The notes beneath the pieces were generated by a model. The model was not told the origin of the DNA and made no database searches. It saw only the letters and a program-made list of their open reading frames with translations. The position numbers and the translations under genes were made by a program. A stretch of 64,000 nt of DNA from Alphaproteobacteria bacterium bin52 (GTDB lineage: Bacteria; Pseudomonadota; Alphaproteobacteria; Thalassobaculales; Thalassobaculaceae). The stretch is taken from assembly GCA_002238645.1 (NCBI GenBank), contig MPMT01000003.1:29232-93231 (forward strand), given 5' to 3'. Below are positions 17,911 to 26,747 of this stretch, in pieces. Each line of letters opens with the position of its first letter. Within the stretch, counting starts at the first letter, position 1.

Positions 17911-19112
17911 GCCATGCCCCAGGCCCAGAAATCGTTCCCCTCGGTGCGGTAGAACCGGGCAAGGACCATCTTGTGGACCTCGGATGCGCCGTCGACCAGA
18001 CGGGCCTGGCGAGCATAGCGGTAGATCCACTCCAGCGGCGTGTCCTTCGAATATCCGCGCGCGCCGTTCAGCTGAAGCGCGGTGTCAACCGCACGGTGCA
18101 GGGTGTCGGCCACATGGTTCTTGGCCATGGAGACCTCCTTGCGGGCGAAGTCGCCTGCGGCGAGTTTCCACGCCGCCCGCATGGTGATCAAACGACCCAT
18201 CTCGATGTCGGCAGCCACGCCGCCCAGCATCTGCTGAACGCTCTCGCGATCAGCAAGGGTCACGCCGAAACCGCGGCGCCTCTCCACGTACTCCTGGGCG
18301 ATCTCCATGCACCGCTTGGAAAGGCCCAGCCAGCGCATGCAGTGGGTGAGCCGGGCGGTACCGAGCCTGATCTGGGTCAGTTTCAGCCCGTCTCCCACCT
18401 CCATGATCCGGTCGGCGTCATCGATTTCCAGGCCGTCGAACCTGAGTTCGCAGTGGCCGCCGTGCTCTTCCGGGCCCATGATCTCGATGCGTCGCACGAT
18501 CTCCCAGCCCGGCTGGTCGCGATGGAACATGAAGGCGGTCAGACCGCGTCTGGGATCATCTGAGGTGCGGGCCATCAGGATGAAGTGCCGGGCTGTCTCG
18601 GCGCCGGTGATGAACCACTTGTGGCCGGTAATCCGCCAGCGGGAATTGCCGAGCGGTTCCGCCTTCGTCTGCATCATCGACGGATCGGAACCCGAGCCCG
18701 GGTGAGGCTCGGTCATCACGAAGGACGACCGCACGGTTCCATCGATGATCGGTTGCAGCCACCGGTCCTTCTGTTCCCTGGTTGCGACGCGGTTCAGCAC
18801 GAACATGTTGCCGTCGTCGGGTGCCGCGCAGTTGAAACAGACCGGGCCGAAGATGGACCGGTTCATTTCCTCGTAGGCGGCAGCCATGCCGACCTGGTCG
18901 AAACCGAGGCCGCCACGCTCGCGCGGCATCTGCGGTGCCCACAGCCCGGCGGCCTTGACCTTTGCCTGCACGGCCTGCAGCGGTCCGGCGGCAATGTTCT
19001 CGTGCGCGTCGTAGTTGGCGCGGTCGGCCTCCAGCGGCAGGATGTGCTCGGCGACGAAGTCGCGCACCGCCCGGCGATAGTCCTCGACCTGCGCCGGCAG
19101 CGTGAAATCCAT
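17907..19112 (-). CDS. Acyl-CoA dehydrogenase (LvaC/ACAD10-11-like)
   Basis: A 401-residue FAD-dependent acyl-CoA dehydrogenase. The FAD/substrate loop MTEPHPGSGSDP, the segment GHKWFITGA and the C-terminal helix GARGYSKDTPLEW are visible. At the place where typical enzymes have the catalytic Glu of EGT, the sequence reads VDGASEVHK, so Asp replaces Glu. That is a trait of the ACAD10/11-like branch. In the Lva pathway this partner turns the phosphorylated 4-hydroxyacyl-CoA into an enoyl-/3-hydroxyacyl-CoA. It is followed with a 4-bp overlap by the kinase gene. Confidence 0.9.
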   Translation of the reverse strand: MDFTLPAQVEDYRRAVRDFVAEHILPLEADRANYDAHENIAAGPLQAVQAKVKAAGLWAPQMPRERGGLGFDQVGMAAAYEEMNRSIFGPVCFNCAAPDDGNMFVLNRVATREQKDRWLQPIIDGTVRSSFVMTEPHPGSGSDPSMMQTKAEPLGNSRWRITGHKWFITGAETARHFILMARTSDDPRRGLTAFMFHRDQPGWEIVRRIEIMGPEEHGGHCELRFDGLEIDDADRIMEVGDGLKLTQIRLGTARLTHCMRWLGLSKRCMEIAQEYVERRRGFGVTLADRESVQQMLGGVAADIEMGRLITMRAAWKLAAGDFARKEVSMAKNHVADTLHRAVDTALQLNGARGYSKDTPLEWIYRYARQARLVDGASEVHKMVLARFYRTEGNDFWAWGMA

Positions 19113-19145
19113 GGCGATGTCCCGTGTGTCAGATGGGTGTCGCCG

Positions 19146-20108
19146 TCAGGCGACCTTGCGGTAGACGGTCTCGGCGTTCAGGCCCGCCTCACCCATCAGC
19201 GCCCCGATCCGTGCGATTTCAGCCGGCGGCAGCTTGACCAGCGGTGGACGGACGTGCGCCGGCGGCAGCCGGCCGAGGTGATGCAGCGCTTCCTTCATGC
19301 GGTTGTGCATGTCGAGGAACGGCGGATCGTAGAACGCCCGGACTGTCGGGTGGATCCGGTCATTGATGCGACGCGCCTCCTCGAGGTCTCCGTCCCGGAA
19401 GGCACGGAACAGGGCGACCTGAAGGTTGGCAATGACGCTGCCCGCACCCGAGAGCAGTCCGTCGCACCCCTGGACCAGCGAAGACAGCAGCCACGCGCTG
19501 TGGGTTGACAGCACCCGGACCGGGGTATCGAGGCTGCGCAGTTCCCGTATGTGCCGTTCGTGCTGCAGCGGGTCGTTGCACCAGTCCTTGATGGCGCGGA
19601 TCTGCGGAACCCGGCGGCAGACCTCGAGCAGGGTATCGACCGGGTAGCCGAGACCGGAAGAAAGCGGGTACTGGAACAGGATCAGCGGCAGGTCGGTCGC
19701 TTCGGCGATGGTCTCGAAATGCCGCACGGCCATGTCAGGGCGCAGTTGCCCGCCCATCGCCATGCTGTTCGGCGGGAAGATCAGCAAGCAGGACGCCCCG
19801 CCGTCCCGGGCCTGTCGCGCGAGACGTGCACCGGTCAGCGACCCGTCGGCGTAAATGCCATGGACCAGTGGCAGACGGTCACCGACCTCGTCGAGCGCAA
19901 TGTCCATGCACCGCGCCTGTTCATCGGCGGTGAGCGCATGGACCTCCATCGAGTGGGCGTTGACCGTGATGGCGGAAATGCCCTCGATCGCAGCGAGGTC
20001 CTGCAGGTGACCTCGAAAGGCCGGCTCGTCGATCTCGAGCCCGGCATCGAAGGGAAGGAGGCAGGCCGGTATCACCCCGCGCGGTTCGAAGGGCATCCGT
20101 ATCGTCAT
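19146..20108 (-). CDS. Dihydrodipicolinate synthase (DapA/NAL) family aldolase
   Basis: A 320-residue TIM-barrel class I aldolase. The Schiff-base Lys lies in IRAIKDW and the conserved Tyr in ILFQYPLSSG. Both align with the DapA/N-acetylneuraminate lyase family. Family members cleave or form 2-oxo acids, so substrate cannot be inferred from sequence alone. It is 33 bp upstream of the acyl-CoA dehydrogenase gene and is probably the first gene of that four-gene operon. The ATG at 20108 is preferred over a GTG two codons earlier because of GGGAGAG spacing. A lysine-biosynthesis role is unlikely given this context. Confidence 0.85.
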   Translation of the reverse strand: MTIRMPFEPRGVIPACLLPFDAGLEIDEPAFRGHLQDLAAIEGISAITVNAHSMEVHALTADEQARCMDIALDEVGDRLPLVHGIYADGSLTGARLARQARDGGASCLLIFPPNSMAMGGQLRPDMAVRHFETIAEATDLPLILFQYPLSSGLGYPVDTLLEVCRRVPQIRAIKDWCNDPLQHERHIRELRSLDTPVRVLSTHSAWLLSSLVQGCDGLLSGAGSVIANLQVALFRAFRDGDLEEARRINDRIHPTVRAFYDPPFLDMHNRMKEALHHLGRLPPAHVRPPLVKLPPAEIARIGALMGEAGLNAETVYRKVA

Positions 20109-20160
20109 TCGCACTCTCCCTGCTCATGGGTTGGCAGCACCACCACGCGATTGTGGCCCG

Positions 20161-20191
20161 ATTGCCGCAAAAGGCAAGCCGGGTCGGCAAT
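20161..20191. repeat. Repeated TTGCC/GGCAA half-sites in a divergent promoter region
   Basis: TTGCC (20162-20166) faces GGCAA at 20173-20177 and again, as the longer ATTGCC...GGCAAT pairing, at 20186-20191. The repeats lie between the left-pointing aldolase operon and the right-pointing phaZ. They could be a regulator's binding half-sites. No function is established. Confidence 0.3.
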
Positions 20192-20293
20192 CACGAACAG
20201 TGTCATTGTGCGTTGCAGCATGAATCGGCTTGTGTCGGACCGTCAGCTGTGGGACAGGGGTATCGCCCAGGCAACAGAAACGGACACTGACCC

Positions 20294-21520
20294 GTGCTCT
20301 ACTCGATGTACGAGACCAGCCGCCTGATGTTCACGCCCCTGCGCATGGCGGCCCGGTCCTCCCGTGCGTTTGCAGGTCATGCGGCGCCGTTCCTGTTCGA
20401 AGGCAACGGAAGCCGCATTGCCGACGCGGCGCTTGAGATCTTCGATGACGCGCTCAGGGACCGGGAGCGACCGGAGTGGGGTCTTGATGTGACCGAGATC
20501 GACGGCGAACAGGTGGACGTCCTCATCGAGACGGTGGCGGAGCGGCCGTTCTGTTCCCTGACCCGGTTCCGCCGCCGGATCGAGCGCGATGATCCGAAGG
20601 TACTGATCGTCGCTCCGCTCTCGGGCCACTTTGCGACCCTGTTGCGCGACACGGTCCGCAGACTGATGCCCGCGCACGACATCTACATCACCGAGTGGAA
20701 GGACGCGTCCACCGTCCCGCTGCTGGAAGGCGGCTTCGATCTCGACGACTATCTCGAGTATCTGCTTGACTTCATGCGTATCGCGGGACCCGGCCACTCT
20801 GTGATTGCCGTGTGCCAGCCGGCGCCGATTGTCGTCGCGGCGACCTCCCTGCTGGCCCAGTGGCAGGATCCGGCCCAGCCGGCCGCCATGGTGCTGATGG
20901 GCGGCCCGGTCGACACGGCCGCATCCGAGACCATGCCGACCCGGCTTGCCAACGAGCGTTCGATGAGCTGGTTCGAAACCCGGTGCATCACGCTGGTCCC
21001 GCCGATGTATCCCGGCGCGGCGCGGCGCGTGTATCCCGGATTCCTGCAGCTCGGCGCCTTCATCGCGATGAACGCCGAACGCCACCTCGACGCTCACGTG
21101 CGCATGTTCAGTCACCTGGTCACGGGAGACGGGGAGTCGGCCGAGGCGCATCGCGCGTTCTACGACGAGTATCTCGCGGTGATGGACGTGACGGCCGACT
21201 ACTATCTTCAGACACTGAAGCGGGTGTTCCGGGAACGCTGGCTTGCAACCAACAGGTTTGTCTGGCGCGGCCACCAGGTGAGGCCGGACGCGATCACGCG
21301 CACGGCGTTGATGACGGTGGAGGGAGAGCTCGACGATATCTCCGGCCCGGGCCAGACGGCGGCGGCGCACGCGATCTGTTGCGGCATTCCGGAACACCGG
21401 CACCGCACCCTCCTGCAGCCGGGCGTGGGTCATTACGGAATCTTCAACGGGCGGCGGTGGCGCAACGAGATTGCGCCCGGGATCACCGAATTCATCCGGG
21501 ACAACCGGGAACCGGCGTAG
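20294..21520 (+). CDS. phaZ: Intracellular polyhydroxyalkanoate depolymerase
   Basis: PhaZ degrades stored poly-3-hydroxybutyrate granules in the cytoplasm. The 408-residue protein starts MLYSMYETSR, the typical intracellular PhaZ N-terminus, which supports the GTG start. The nucleophile is a cysteine (Cys174 in AVCQPAP) in place of the lipase-box serine, as in PhaZ1-type enzymes. The C-terminal His region GVGHYGIFNG is intact. There is no signal peptide. The presence of phaZ implies that the organism stores PHA. The alcohol dehydrogenase gene follows after 33 bp. Confidence 0.93.
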   Translation: MLYSMYETSRLMFTPLRMAARSSRAFAGHAAPFLFEGNGSRIADAALEIFDDALRDRERPEWGLDVTEIDGEQVDVLIETVAERPFCSLTRFRRRIERDDPKVLIVAPLSGHFATLLRDTVRRLMPAHDIYITEWKDASTVPLLEGGFDLDDYLEYLLDFMRIAGPGHSVIAVCQPAPIVVAATSLLAQWQDPAQPAAMVLMGGPVDTAASETMPTRLANERSMSWFETRCITLVPPMYPGAARRVYPGFLQLGAFIAMNAERHLDAHVRMFSHLVTGDGESAEAHRAFYDEYLAVMDVTADYYLQTLKRVFRERWLATNRFVWRGHQVRPDAITRTALMTVEGELDDISGPGQTAAAHAICCGIPEHRHRTLLQPGVGHYGIFNGRRWRNEIAPGITEFIRDNREPA

Positions 21521-21553
21521 CCGCCCGGACACGTCGGACCGGGGAGACCAAAC

Positions 21554-22612
21554 GTGGGTACGATGGTCAGCTACCAGATCTCGGAGTTCGGCGGCCGTGT
21601 CGAGCCGGTCAGGCAACCGATTCCCGAACCGGTCGGGCGCGAGGTGCTGCTGCGGGTCACCCATGCCGGGGTCTGTCACTCCGACCTGCACATCGCGGAC
21701 GGATACTACGATCTCGGGCACGGGAGCCGGCTGACCCTCGGTGATCGCGGCATATCGCTGCCGCATACAATGGGCCACGAGGTGCTCGGGGTCGTGGAGA
21801 GGGCAGGTCCGGATGCGGAAGGGGTCCCGACCGGAGCTCCCGCGCTCGTGCATCCCTGGATCGGGTGCATGAACTGTGGCGAATGTCGCCGCGGCCAGGA
21901 GAACCACTGCGCTGCCCCGCAGTCGCTTGGCGTGTTTCGCCCGGGCGGGTACGCCGAATACATCCTGGTGCCCGACCCGAAGTTCCTGGTCGACATCGGC
22001 GACCTCGATCCGGCGGCTGTCACTCCCTATGCCTGTTCCGGGGTAACGGTCTACAGCGCGCTGAAGAAGGCCAGGCCGGTCGCCGATGACGAGTGGCTGG
22101 TAATCATGGGCTGCGGCGGTCTCGGCCTCGCCGCAATCGCCATCGCGGCCGGCCTGGGGATCGTCAATATCCTGGCCTGCGACATCGACGGCGCGAAGCT
22201 GGAAGCCGCCGGTTCCATGGCGACCGGCACCCTCGACATCAGTAGGGCCGACGCACTCGATCGCCTGCGGGAGGTTACCGGTGGCGGGCCGCGTGCGGTG
22301 GTCGATACGGTTGGTGCCCAGAACACCTCGTCGATCGGAATCGGGTCGCTGGTCAAGGGCGGCCGGTACGTGATCGTCGGATTGTTCGGCGGCGCGCTCG
22401 AACTGCCCCTGCCGTCTCTTCCGCTTCGCGCGGTGTCGATCCTCGGTTCCTACACCGGCAGCCTCGCCGAACTGCGCGAACTGATCGCGCTGGTCAAGAC
22501 AGGTGCGATCCCGCAGATCCCCGTGACGACCCGCCCGCTCGCCGAGGTCGACTCGGCCCTCGCTGACCTGCGCGAAGGCAGGGTGGTGGGACGGGTGGTG
22601 CTGACCGCCTGA
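21554..22612 (+). CDS. Zinc-dependent alcohol dehydrogenase (MDR family)
   Basis: A 352-residue medium-chain dehydrogenase. Catalytic zinc ligands are Cys41 (GVCHSD), His75-Glu76 (GHE) and Cys161. The structural zinc site is CMNCGECRRGQENHC (residues 105-119). The nucleotide-binding turn GCGGLGL precedes an acidic Asp (ACDIDG), indicating NAD preference. The substrate is probably an alcohol or aldehyde. The GTG at 21554 has GGGGAG upstream; an ATG three codons later is possible. It ends 7 bp from the convergent sulfatase gene. Confidence 0.93.
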   Translation: MGTMVSYQISEFGGRVEPVRQPIPEPVGREVLLRVTHAGVCHSDLHIADGYYDLGHGSRLTLGDRGISLPHTMGHEVLGVVERAGPDAEGVPTGAPALVHPWIGCMNCGECRRGQENHCAAPQSLGVFRPGGYAEYILVPDPKFLVDIGDLDPAAVTPYACSGVTVYSALKKARPVADDEWLVIMGCGGLGLAAIAIAAGLGIVNILACDIDGAKLEAAGSMATGTLDISRADALDRLREVTGGGPRAVVDTVGAQNTSSIGIGSLVKGGRYVIVGLFGGALELPLPSLPLRAVSILGSYTGSLAELRELIALVKTGAIPQIPVTTRPLAEVDSALADLREGRVVGRVVLTA

Positions 22613-22619
22613 CCCGGTT

Positions 22620-24203
22620 TCAGGGGTCGCACGGTTTCCAGTAACCGATCAGGATGCCGCGGCTTTCCGCTCCGGGCAGGGCGCGTATGCGTTCGTCGGA
22701 CACGGTGACCCGCAGGCGTCGGCCGCGCATCCATGCAAACAGCACCTCGTGCAGTTCGGCCCGGACCGCGGTGTGATCCTGACAGGCGCCGAGATCATGG
22801 AACTCCTCGGGATCGCGTTCCAGGTCGTAGAGCTGCGGGCGGAACGCCTGGTGCAGGACGTACTTCCAGCGCCGCGTGCGAACCATGAAAGCCCGCGCGT
22901 CCCAGGGTTCGACCCCGAGGTCGGCGCGGGCGCGCCGTCCCGACCAGTCGCTCTCGGTGATCACGTGGTCGCGCCACTCCGGCCGGGCGCCGTGCAGGAG
23001 AGGCGCCAGGGACCGCCCTTCCATCCAGTGCCGTTCCACCGTACCTCCCGCCGCCTCGACGAAGGTCGGCAGCAGGTCGATGGCCTCGACGAAGCTGTCA
23101 TCGACGGTGTCCCGGGTTGCGTTCGCTTCGGCCCGGGGGTCGACGATGATCATCGGCAGGCGAATCGAGGGTTCGTGGAACAGGTCCTTTTCCCCCAGCC
23201 AGTGATCGCCCAGGTAGTCTCCGTGGTCCGAGGTGAACACGATCATGGTGTCGGAAAGCCGGTTCCGTTCCTCGAGGAACCGGACCATCCGGCCGACATG
23301 ATGATCGATCTGGCCGACAAGACCCATGTAGGCGGGAATGATGGTGTCGCGTGCGTCGGGCCGATTGAACAGGGTGCTGTCGGGGTGACGCATGAAGGCG
23401 GCATGAACCGGGTGCGCCTCAGTGCGTTCCGCGGGTGAGCGTACCACCGGAATGACCTGTCCGGGTTCGTACATCGAGGCCCAGGGTTCAGGCGCGATGT
23501 AGGGCCAGTGCGGCTTGATGTACGACAGGTGCAGCAGCCAGGGTTCATCGCCGGCCTGGTCAATGAACCGCATGGCACGGTCGGTCATGTAGGCAGTTTC
23601 GGAGTCCCGCTCCTCGACGCGGGCCGCTCTGTTTGAATGACCCCAGTACCAGCCGCTCAGGCTCTCGCCGTCGTCGCCCGTCGTCGAATTGGCCGCGGTG
23701 TGCCACGGATTGGCGCCGGTATGTCCGCGCTCGCGCAGGTAGGTGTTGTAGGCGAGCTCCGGGTCGACCGACATGTCCGGGTGCAGGCCGTCGTCGCGTT
23801 CCACCGGTTCGAAGCCGCATTCGGAGACCAGGACGCCGAGATCGGAAACAGGATCGACGCCGAGCCGTGCCATTCCGTCACGGTCCGCCATCATGTGGGT
23901 CTTGCCGACCAGGACCGCGCGCCGACCGAGCGCCCGTAACCAGTCACCCATGGTCCGTTCGTCGACCCGCAGCGGGTAGTTGTTCCACGACGATCCGTGG
24001 GAGAACATGTAGCGCCCGGTATAGAACGACATCCGCGAGGGACCGCAGATGGGCGACTGGCAGTAGGCCGAGGCGAACCGGACCCCGCGGCGTGCCAGGT
24101 CGTCGATGTGGGGTGTGCGCAGGTGCGGATGCCCGTAGCAGCCCAGGTAGTCGGCCCTGAGCTGGTCGCACATGATGAAGAGGATGTTCCTGACCTCGGC
24201 CAT
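22620..24203 (-). CDS. Type I sulfatase / phosphonate monoester hydrolase-like
   Basis: A 527-residue alkaline-phosphatase-superfamily hydrolase. Cys53 in ICGPSR fits the C-x-P-S-R motif, whose Cys is converted to formylglycine by a maturase. Metal-site motifs are IMCDQLRADY near the N-terminus and FTSDHGDYLGDH. WKYVLHQAFRPQLYDLERDP near the C-terminus is typical of the family. No signal peptide is evident, so a cytoplasmic role is likely, acting on a sulfate or phosphonate ester. It lies 11 bp after the transketolase C-half and is probably the last gene of that operon. Confidence 0.88.
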   Translation of the reverse strand: MAEVRNILFIMCDQLRADYLGCYGHPHLRTPHIDDLARRGVRFASAYCQSPICGPSRMSFYTGRYMFSHGSSWNNYPLRVDERTMGDWLRALGRRAVLVGKTHMMADRDGMARLGVDPVSDLGVLVSECGFEPVERDDGLHPDMSVDPELAYNTYLRERGHTGANPWHTAANSTTGDDGESLSGWYWGHSNRAARVEERDSETAYMTDRAMRFIDQAGDEPWLLHLSYIKPHWPYIAPEPWASMYEPGQVIPVVRSPAERTEAHPVHAAFMRHPDSTLFNRPDARDTIIPAYMGLVGQIDHHVGRMVRFLEERNRLSDTMIVFTSDHGDYLGDHWLGEKDLFHEPSIRLPMIIVDPRAEANATRDTVDDSFVEAIDLLPTFVEAAGGTVERHWMEGRSLAPLLHGARPEWRDHVITESDWSGRRARADLGVEPWDARAFMVRTRRWKYVLHQAFRPQLYDLERDPEEFHDLGACQDHTAVRAELHEVLFAWMRGRRLRVTVSDERIRALPGAESRGILIGYWKPCDP

Positions 24204-24214
24204 GGACCGGCGAC

Positions 24215-25177
24215 TCAGTCGACCAGTTCCCGGCAGGCACCGGCAATGGCCGCCGCGGTGAGACCGTAGCGGGCGCGCACCTGGTCGGTCGGCCCGACCA
24301 CGGCAAAGCTGTCGGGCAGGGCCACGAACCGCATCGGAACCGGGTGCCGGCGCGCCAGCAGCTCCGCCACCGCACTGCCGAGCCCGCCGGGCAGCCGGTG
24401 TTCCTCCGCCGTCACGATCCTGCCGGTTTCGGCGGCGGCCGCGAGCACGGCATCGCTGTCCAGCGGCTTGATGCTGTGCATGTTGATCACCCGGACCGAC
24501 AGGCCGGACGCGGCACAGTCCCGGGCGGCTGCCAGCGCTTCCGTGACCAGGCAGCCGCAGGCGATGACGGTCACGTCCGACCCGTTCTCGAGCACCTGGG
24601 CCCGGCCTATTTCCAAACGGGCGCCGGGCGGGGTCACCGGCGGTTCCGGGACCCTGCCGCCGAGGCGGACATAGACCGGACCGTCACGATCGGCGGCCGC
24701 AATGGTGAGGAGGTAGGCCTCCATCGGGTCCGCCGGGACCAGGACCGTCATGTTGGGCATGGCACGCATCAGCGCCAGGTCCTCGACCGCGTGGTGGGTT
24801 CCGCCCGATACACCGAGCGCAATGCCCGAGCAGGCGGCGCCGATCACCACCGGCTGGCGCGCGTAGGCGACGTCATTGCGCAGCTGTTCCATCGACCGGG
24901 CGGTAATGAACGGCGCGTAGCCGCAGACATGGGGCCGCATCCCGACAGTCGCGAGACCGCTTGCGATTCCCATCGTGTTCTGCTCCGCGATCCCGGTCTC
25001 CAGCACCCGGTCCGGCGAATCCTGCATGAGCTGGCGCAATCCGATGAGATCGACCGTATCGGCCGACAGCGCCACCACCCGGGGATCCTGCCCGGCCAGG
25101 TCGGTCACGGCGGCACCGAACGCCAGGCGGGACTGGCCCTGGAATCGTGCCGACAGATCGTCATGTCCGGCGCTCAC
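24215..25177 (-). CDS. Transketolase C-terminal subunit (split transketolase)
   Basis: A 320-residue protein covering the pyrimidine-binding and C-terminal domains of transketolase. The catalytic Glu is in ETGIAEQNTMGIASGLA, and the C-terminal domain follows (VINMHSIKPLD). The coding frame remains open upstream inside the N-half gene, but that extension is a shadow. GTG at 25177 overlaps the N-half stop codon. It forms an alpha2beta2 thiamine-diphosphate enzyme with its neighbour and moves two-carbon ketol groups between sugar phosphates or related substrates. Confidence 0.92.
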   Translation of the reverse strand: MSAGHDDLSARFQGQSRLAFGAAVTDLAGQDPRVVALSADTVDLIGLRQLMQDSPDRVLETGIAEQNTMGIASGLATVGMRPHVCGYAPFITARSMEQLRNDVAYARQPVVIGAACSGIALGVSGGTHHAVEDLALMRAMPNMTVLVPADPMEAYLLTIAAADRDGPVYVRLGGRVPEPPVTPPGARLEIGRAQVLENGSDVTVIACGCLVTEALAAARDCAASGLSVRVINMHSIKPLDSDAVLAAAAETGRIVTAEEHRLPGGLGSAVAELLARRHPVPMRFVALPDSFAVVGPTDQVRARYGLTAAAIAGACRELVD

Positions 25178-26010
25178 GGCTCGCCTCCGAGTTCGGCCAT
25201 CGCGCGCCGGTACACATCGTCCGGCACCATGGTGCTGTGCCACAGGTAGCTGTCCTCGGCAAACGAGGTCCCCTTGCCCTTGACGGTATGCGCGATGATC
25301 ACCGTCGGCCGGCTGTCCGAGCAGGGCAGCGCGTCGAGCGCGGTCACGATGCGCTCCATGTCGTGTCCGTCGACTTCCCGAACCTCCCAGCCGAAAGCGG
25401 CCCACTTGTCGGCCAGGGGCTCGATACCCAGCATGGCGTCGACATGACCGCTCTGCTGGACCTTGTTGTAGTCCACGATCGCGGTCAGGGCGCTGGTCCC
25501 GTGATGGGCGGCCGCCATCGCCGCTTCCCAGTTCGACCCCTCCTGGAGTTCGCCATCGCCTATCATCACCACGGTGCGAAAGTCCCGGCCCTGCAGCCGG
25601 GCACCGAGCGCCATTCCGAGCCCGACCGAGAGGCCGTGTCCGAGGCCCCCGGTACTCATCTCGACTCCCGCAAGGGTGATGTCGGGGTGCATGCCGAAGG
25701 GCGACTCGTACCCGTAGAATCGATCGAGAAGGCTCTCGTCGCAAAAACCGGCCCTGACCAGTACCGCCCCCAGTGCGGCATTGGCGTGCCCCTTCGACAG
25801 CACGAAACGGTCGCGGTCGGGCCAGTCCGGTTCATCGGGACGGACGCGGAGGAACCGGAAGTAGAGCGCCGCCAACAGGTCCGCAGCCGAAAGCGAACCG
25901 CCCATGTGTCCCGAACCGCCGGCCCGCAGCGCCCGCCAGATGTTGCGCCTGATCGCAAGCGCCTCCGCCTCCAGCCGGCGCAGCACCGCCTGCCTGTTGC
26001 TTGTCGGCAT
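25174..26010 (-). CDS. Transketolase N-terminal subunit (split transketolase)
   Basis: A 278-residue thiamine-diphosphate-binding half of transketolase. It carries HMGGSLSAADLLAALYF, the SKGHA loop, and the cofactor motif GDGELQEGSNWEA...VDYNKVQQSG. Start choice is between ATG 26010 and a GTG at 26019 that overlaps the preceding stop. The enzyme is not the full-length housekeeping transketolase. Split forms are often specialised; known examples are AptAB (apulose-4-phosphate) and sulfosugar transketolases. The sulfatase and GST neighbours suggest a dedicated role, but the substrate is unknown. Confidence 0.92.
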   Translation of the reverse strand: MPTSNRQAVLRRLEAEALAIRRNIWRALRAGGSGHMGGSLSAADLLAALYFRFLRVRPDEPDWPDRDRFVLSKGHANAALGAVLVRAGFCDESLLDRFYGYESPFGMHPDITLAGVEMSTGGLGHGLSVGLGMALGARLQGRDFRTVVMIGDGELQEGSNWEAAMAAAHHGTSALTAIVDYNKVQQSGHVDAMLGIEPLADKWAAFGWEVREVDGHDMERIVTALDALPCSDSRPTVIIAHTVKGKGTSFAEDSYLWHSTMVPDDVYRRAMAELGGEP

Positions 26011-26015
26011 GGTCG

Positions 26016-26747
26016 TCACGTCTGGTCGTCGGGGACCGGCAGCGCGCGCTGGTTGTACATGATGGCGCGCATCCGGGCCCGCTCCTCCTCGGTCAGGGTC
26101 GACGGGTCGACCGAAAGTCCGGACCCCGCCTCCATGCCTGACTTGACAGCGGGGCGCTCGCCGAGTTCCTCGAACCAGCGCCTGAAATAGCGGAATTCCC
26201 CGATGTCCTGCTGCTGGGACTTCCAGTTCACGCACCAGGGGTAACAGATCATGTCGGCGATCGTGTAGCTGTCACCGGCGACGTAGCGGTTGCGGTAGAG
26301 CTGGTTGTTGAGCACGCCGTAGAGGCGGTTCGCCTCGTCGGTGAACCGGCGTACCGCATAGGACTGGTCCCCGACGTCCTCGCCGAGGCGCAGGAAGTGG
26401 CCGCACTCGCCGAGCTTGGGGCCCTGGTTTGCCATCTGCCAGTTGACCCACTGGTTGACCGTATGCCGCCCGCGCAGGTCGGATGGCAGGAACCGGCCGG
26501 CCTTTTCGGCCAGGTAGAACATGATTGCGCCGGACTCGAAGATCGAGAGTGCCTGCCCGCCGTCCCCCGGCTCGGTGTCGACGATGGCCGGCATGCGGTG
26601 GTTCGGATTGATCTTCAGGAACTCGGGCGTGAACTGGTCGCCCTGTCCGATCCGCACCGGCTTGATGGTGTAGGGCATGCCCAGTTCCTCCAGAAGGATG
26701 GTGACCTTCTTGCCGTTAGGAGTGGGCCAGTAATAGAGATCGATCAT
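26016..26747 (-). CDS. Glutathione S-transferase family (YghU/YfcG, nu-class-like)
   Basis: A 243-residue GST with an N-terminal thioredoxin-fold domain and an all-helical C-terminal domain. The active-site segment WPTPNGKKV and ILLEELGMPY, then NHRMPAIVD with the cis-Pro and ESGAIMFYL, fit the nu-class enzymes. These act as glutathione-dependent disulfide-bond reductases. The ATG at 26747 starts MIDLYYW, as in the family. It lies 5 bp before the transketolase N-half and is probably the first gene of a four-gene operon. Confidence 0.9.
   Translation of the reverse strand: MIDLYYWPTPNGKKVTILLEELGMPYTIKPVRIGQGDQFTPEFLKINPNHRMPAIVDTEPGDGGQALSIFESGAIMFYLAEKAGRFLPSDLRGRHTVNQWVNWQMANQGPKLGECGHFLRLGEDVGDQSYAVRRFTDEANRLYGVLNNQLYRNRYVAGDSYTIADMICYPWCVNWKSQQQDIGEFRYFRRWFEELGERPAVKSGMEAGSGLSVDPSTLTEEERARMRAIMYNQRALPVPDDQT

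Noticed and set aside
20243..21907. Minus-strand open frame of about 550 codons
   Set aside because: It is antisense to phaZ and the start of the zinc alcohol dehydrogenase gene, both with clear catalytic motifs. No ribosome-binding site or recognisable protein feature supports it.
25178..25744. Long N-terminal extension of the transketolase C-half
   Set aside because: The frame is open, but it runs through the N-half gene in another frame and encodes low-complexity Arg/Gly-rich sequence. The GTG at 25177 overlaps the N-half stop and fits the family start.
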